Assembly: GCA_964497135.1 (NCBI GenBank) | Contig: CAZCDO010000222.1 | Span: 1 to 5,735 of the forward strand | Source of the DNA: CAIJXV01 sp964497135 | Lineage (GTDB): Bacteria; Verrucomicrobiota; Kiritimatiellia; CAIKKV01; CAIJXV01 | Length of the DNA stretch: 5,735 nucleotides | Reading direction: 5' to 3' | Shown: piece by piece, positions 5,488 to 5,735 of the stretch | How positions within the stretch are numbered: the stretch's first letter is position 1 | How the letters are laid out: every line of letters begins with the position of its first letter | Notes under the pieces: generated by a model | What the model was told of the DNA's origin: nothing | Seen by the model: only the letters and a program-made list of their open reading frames with translations | The model's database searches: none | Made by a program: the position numbers and the translations under genes

Positions 5488-5735
5488 ATACAGATGGGTG
5501 TTTTTTTCGTTATTCGTTTATGGGGGTGGGGCATGGCTGGGGTTGGCCGCGGACCCTCCCTTCCGCGTTCGAACTTTGTTGGGGGGCGAGTATTGGTGGT
5601 GTCCGCCGACGGCGGAGTATCTCGATTACCTGGGCGAAGTGCGTCCGGATTTGGTTCATGGGGGAGTACTCGGTCCCGAGTTGGCCAGTTGTCTTGACCT
5701 ACCCGGCATTCGCAAAGCCATCACACCCATTTGTC
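5471..5735 (+). CDS. Secreted protein of unknown function, N-terminal part
   Basis: The frame is open from the ATG at 5471 to the window edge (88 codons seen). It begins with a typical signal peptide: MEWLNKYR as the charged n-region, a hydrophobic core WVFFSLFVYGGGAWLGLA, and a probable signal-peptidase I site after residue 27 (LAA, then DPP). The mature part starts with FRVRTLLGGEYWWCPPTAEY and continues with a YLGEVRPDLVHGGVLGPEL segment. A strand of the type x-R-P-D-L-V-x-x-G followed by G-P is reminiscent of secreted TIM-barrel glycoside-hydrolase-like proteins, but I do not recognise the family. GAGG at 5461-5464 is a suitable ribosome-binding site 6 nt upstream. The first 17 bp overlap the MFS gene, so the two are probably cotranscribed and translationally coupled. 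The C-terminus is missing only because the window ends. Confidence 0.75.
   Translation, partial: MEWLNKYRWVFFSLFVYGGGAWLGLAADPPFRVRTLLGGEYWWCPPTAEYLDYLGEVRPDLVHGGVLGPELASCLDLPGIRKAITPIC

Noticed and set aside
4992..5534. Minus-strand open frame of 180 codons
   Set aside because: It is antisense to the MFS transporter; its composition (Pro, Thr, Lys, Arg rich) is what results from reading membrane-protein codons backwards.

Overview
The window is bacterial chromosomal DNA of moderately high GC. It holds a two-gene metabolic operon on the minus strand, a tRNA-Leu gene and a transport/secretion gene pair on the plus strand. Between the operon and the tRNA lies a visibly more AT-rich stretch of decayed mobile and accessory DNA. 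No single feature fixes the phylum. The style of the genes (a sugar isomerase/epimerase cluster, a secreted protein behind a Bcr/CflA-type transporter, GC-rich inverted repeats, gene debris) fits an environmental Gram-negative such as a member of the PVC group, but this is a guess from general impression.

Layout. Positions 1-367 hold no gene. They contain a strong rho-independent terminator (21-49) serving a gene left of the window, then a ~182 bp MITE-like element with ~41-45 bp GC-rich terminal inverted repeats (48-229). Positions 368-2046 form a minus-strand operon: a TIM-barrel sugar epimerase with the full metal- and substrate-binding residue pattern of D-tagatose 3-epimerases comes first, followed 23 bp later by pyrF (OMP decarboxylase).

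Positions 2047-3110 are a graveyard. In order it contains a 20-bp perfect palindrome, an operator-like inverted repeat, the first ~42 codons of an XRE/HigA-type antitoxin-like regulator cut off by the C-terminal end of an IS4-type transposase, a strong stem-loop, and the 3' end (domains V and VI) of a group II intron whose body is missing. Positions 3111-3916 hold a GIY-YIG (T5orf172/Mug113-type) gene on the minus strand. Its N-terminal 27 codons are in a different frame, broken at a run of five A's.

A tRNA-Leu(UAA) with encoded CCA (4006-4091, minus) and its promoter (4156-4184) bound the accessory stretch. Divergent from it, a Bcr/CflA-type MFS efflux transporter (4237-5487) overlaps by 17 bp the start of a gene for a secreted protein that runs off the right edge (5471-5735).

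How the parts relate: pyrF makes UMP for pyrimidine synthesis, and the epimerase probably interconverts ketoses or related sugars; they share a transcript but no obvious pathway. The MFS gene and the secreted-protein gene look translationally coupled. The stretch between the tRNA gene and the operon looks like an insertion hotspot in which several elements landed and decayed. I see no intact novel defence or mobile system. The strongest points for a second look are the frameshifted GIY-YIG gene, the antitoxin-transposase chimera with an intact operator-like site, and the degenerate group II intron 3' end.
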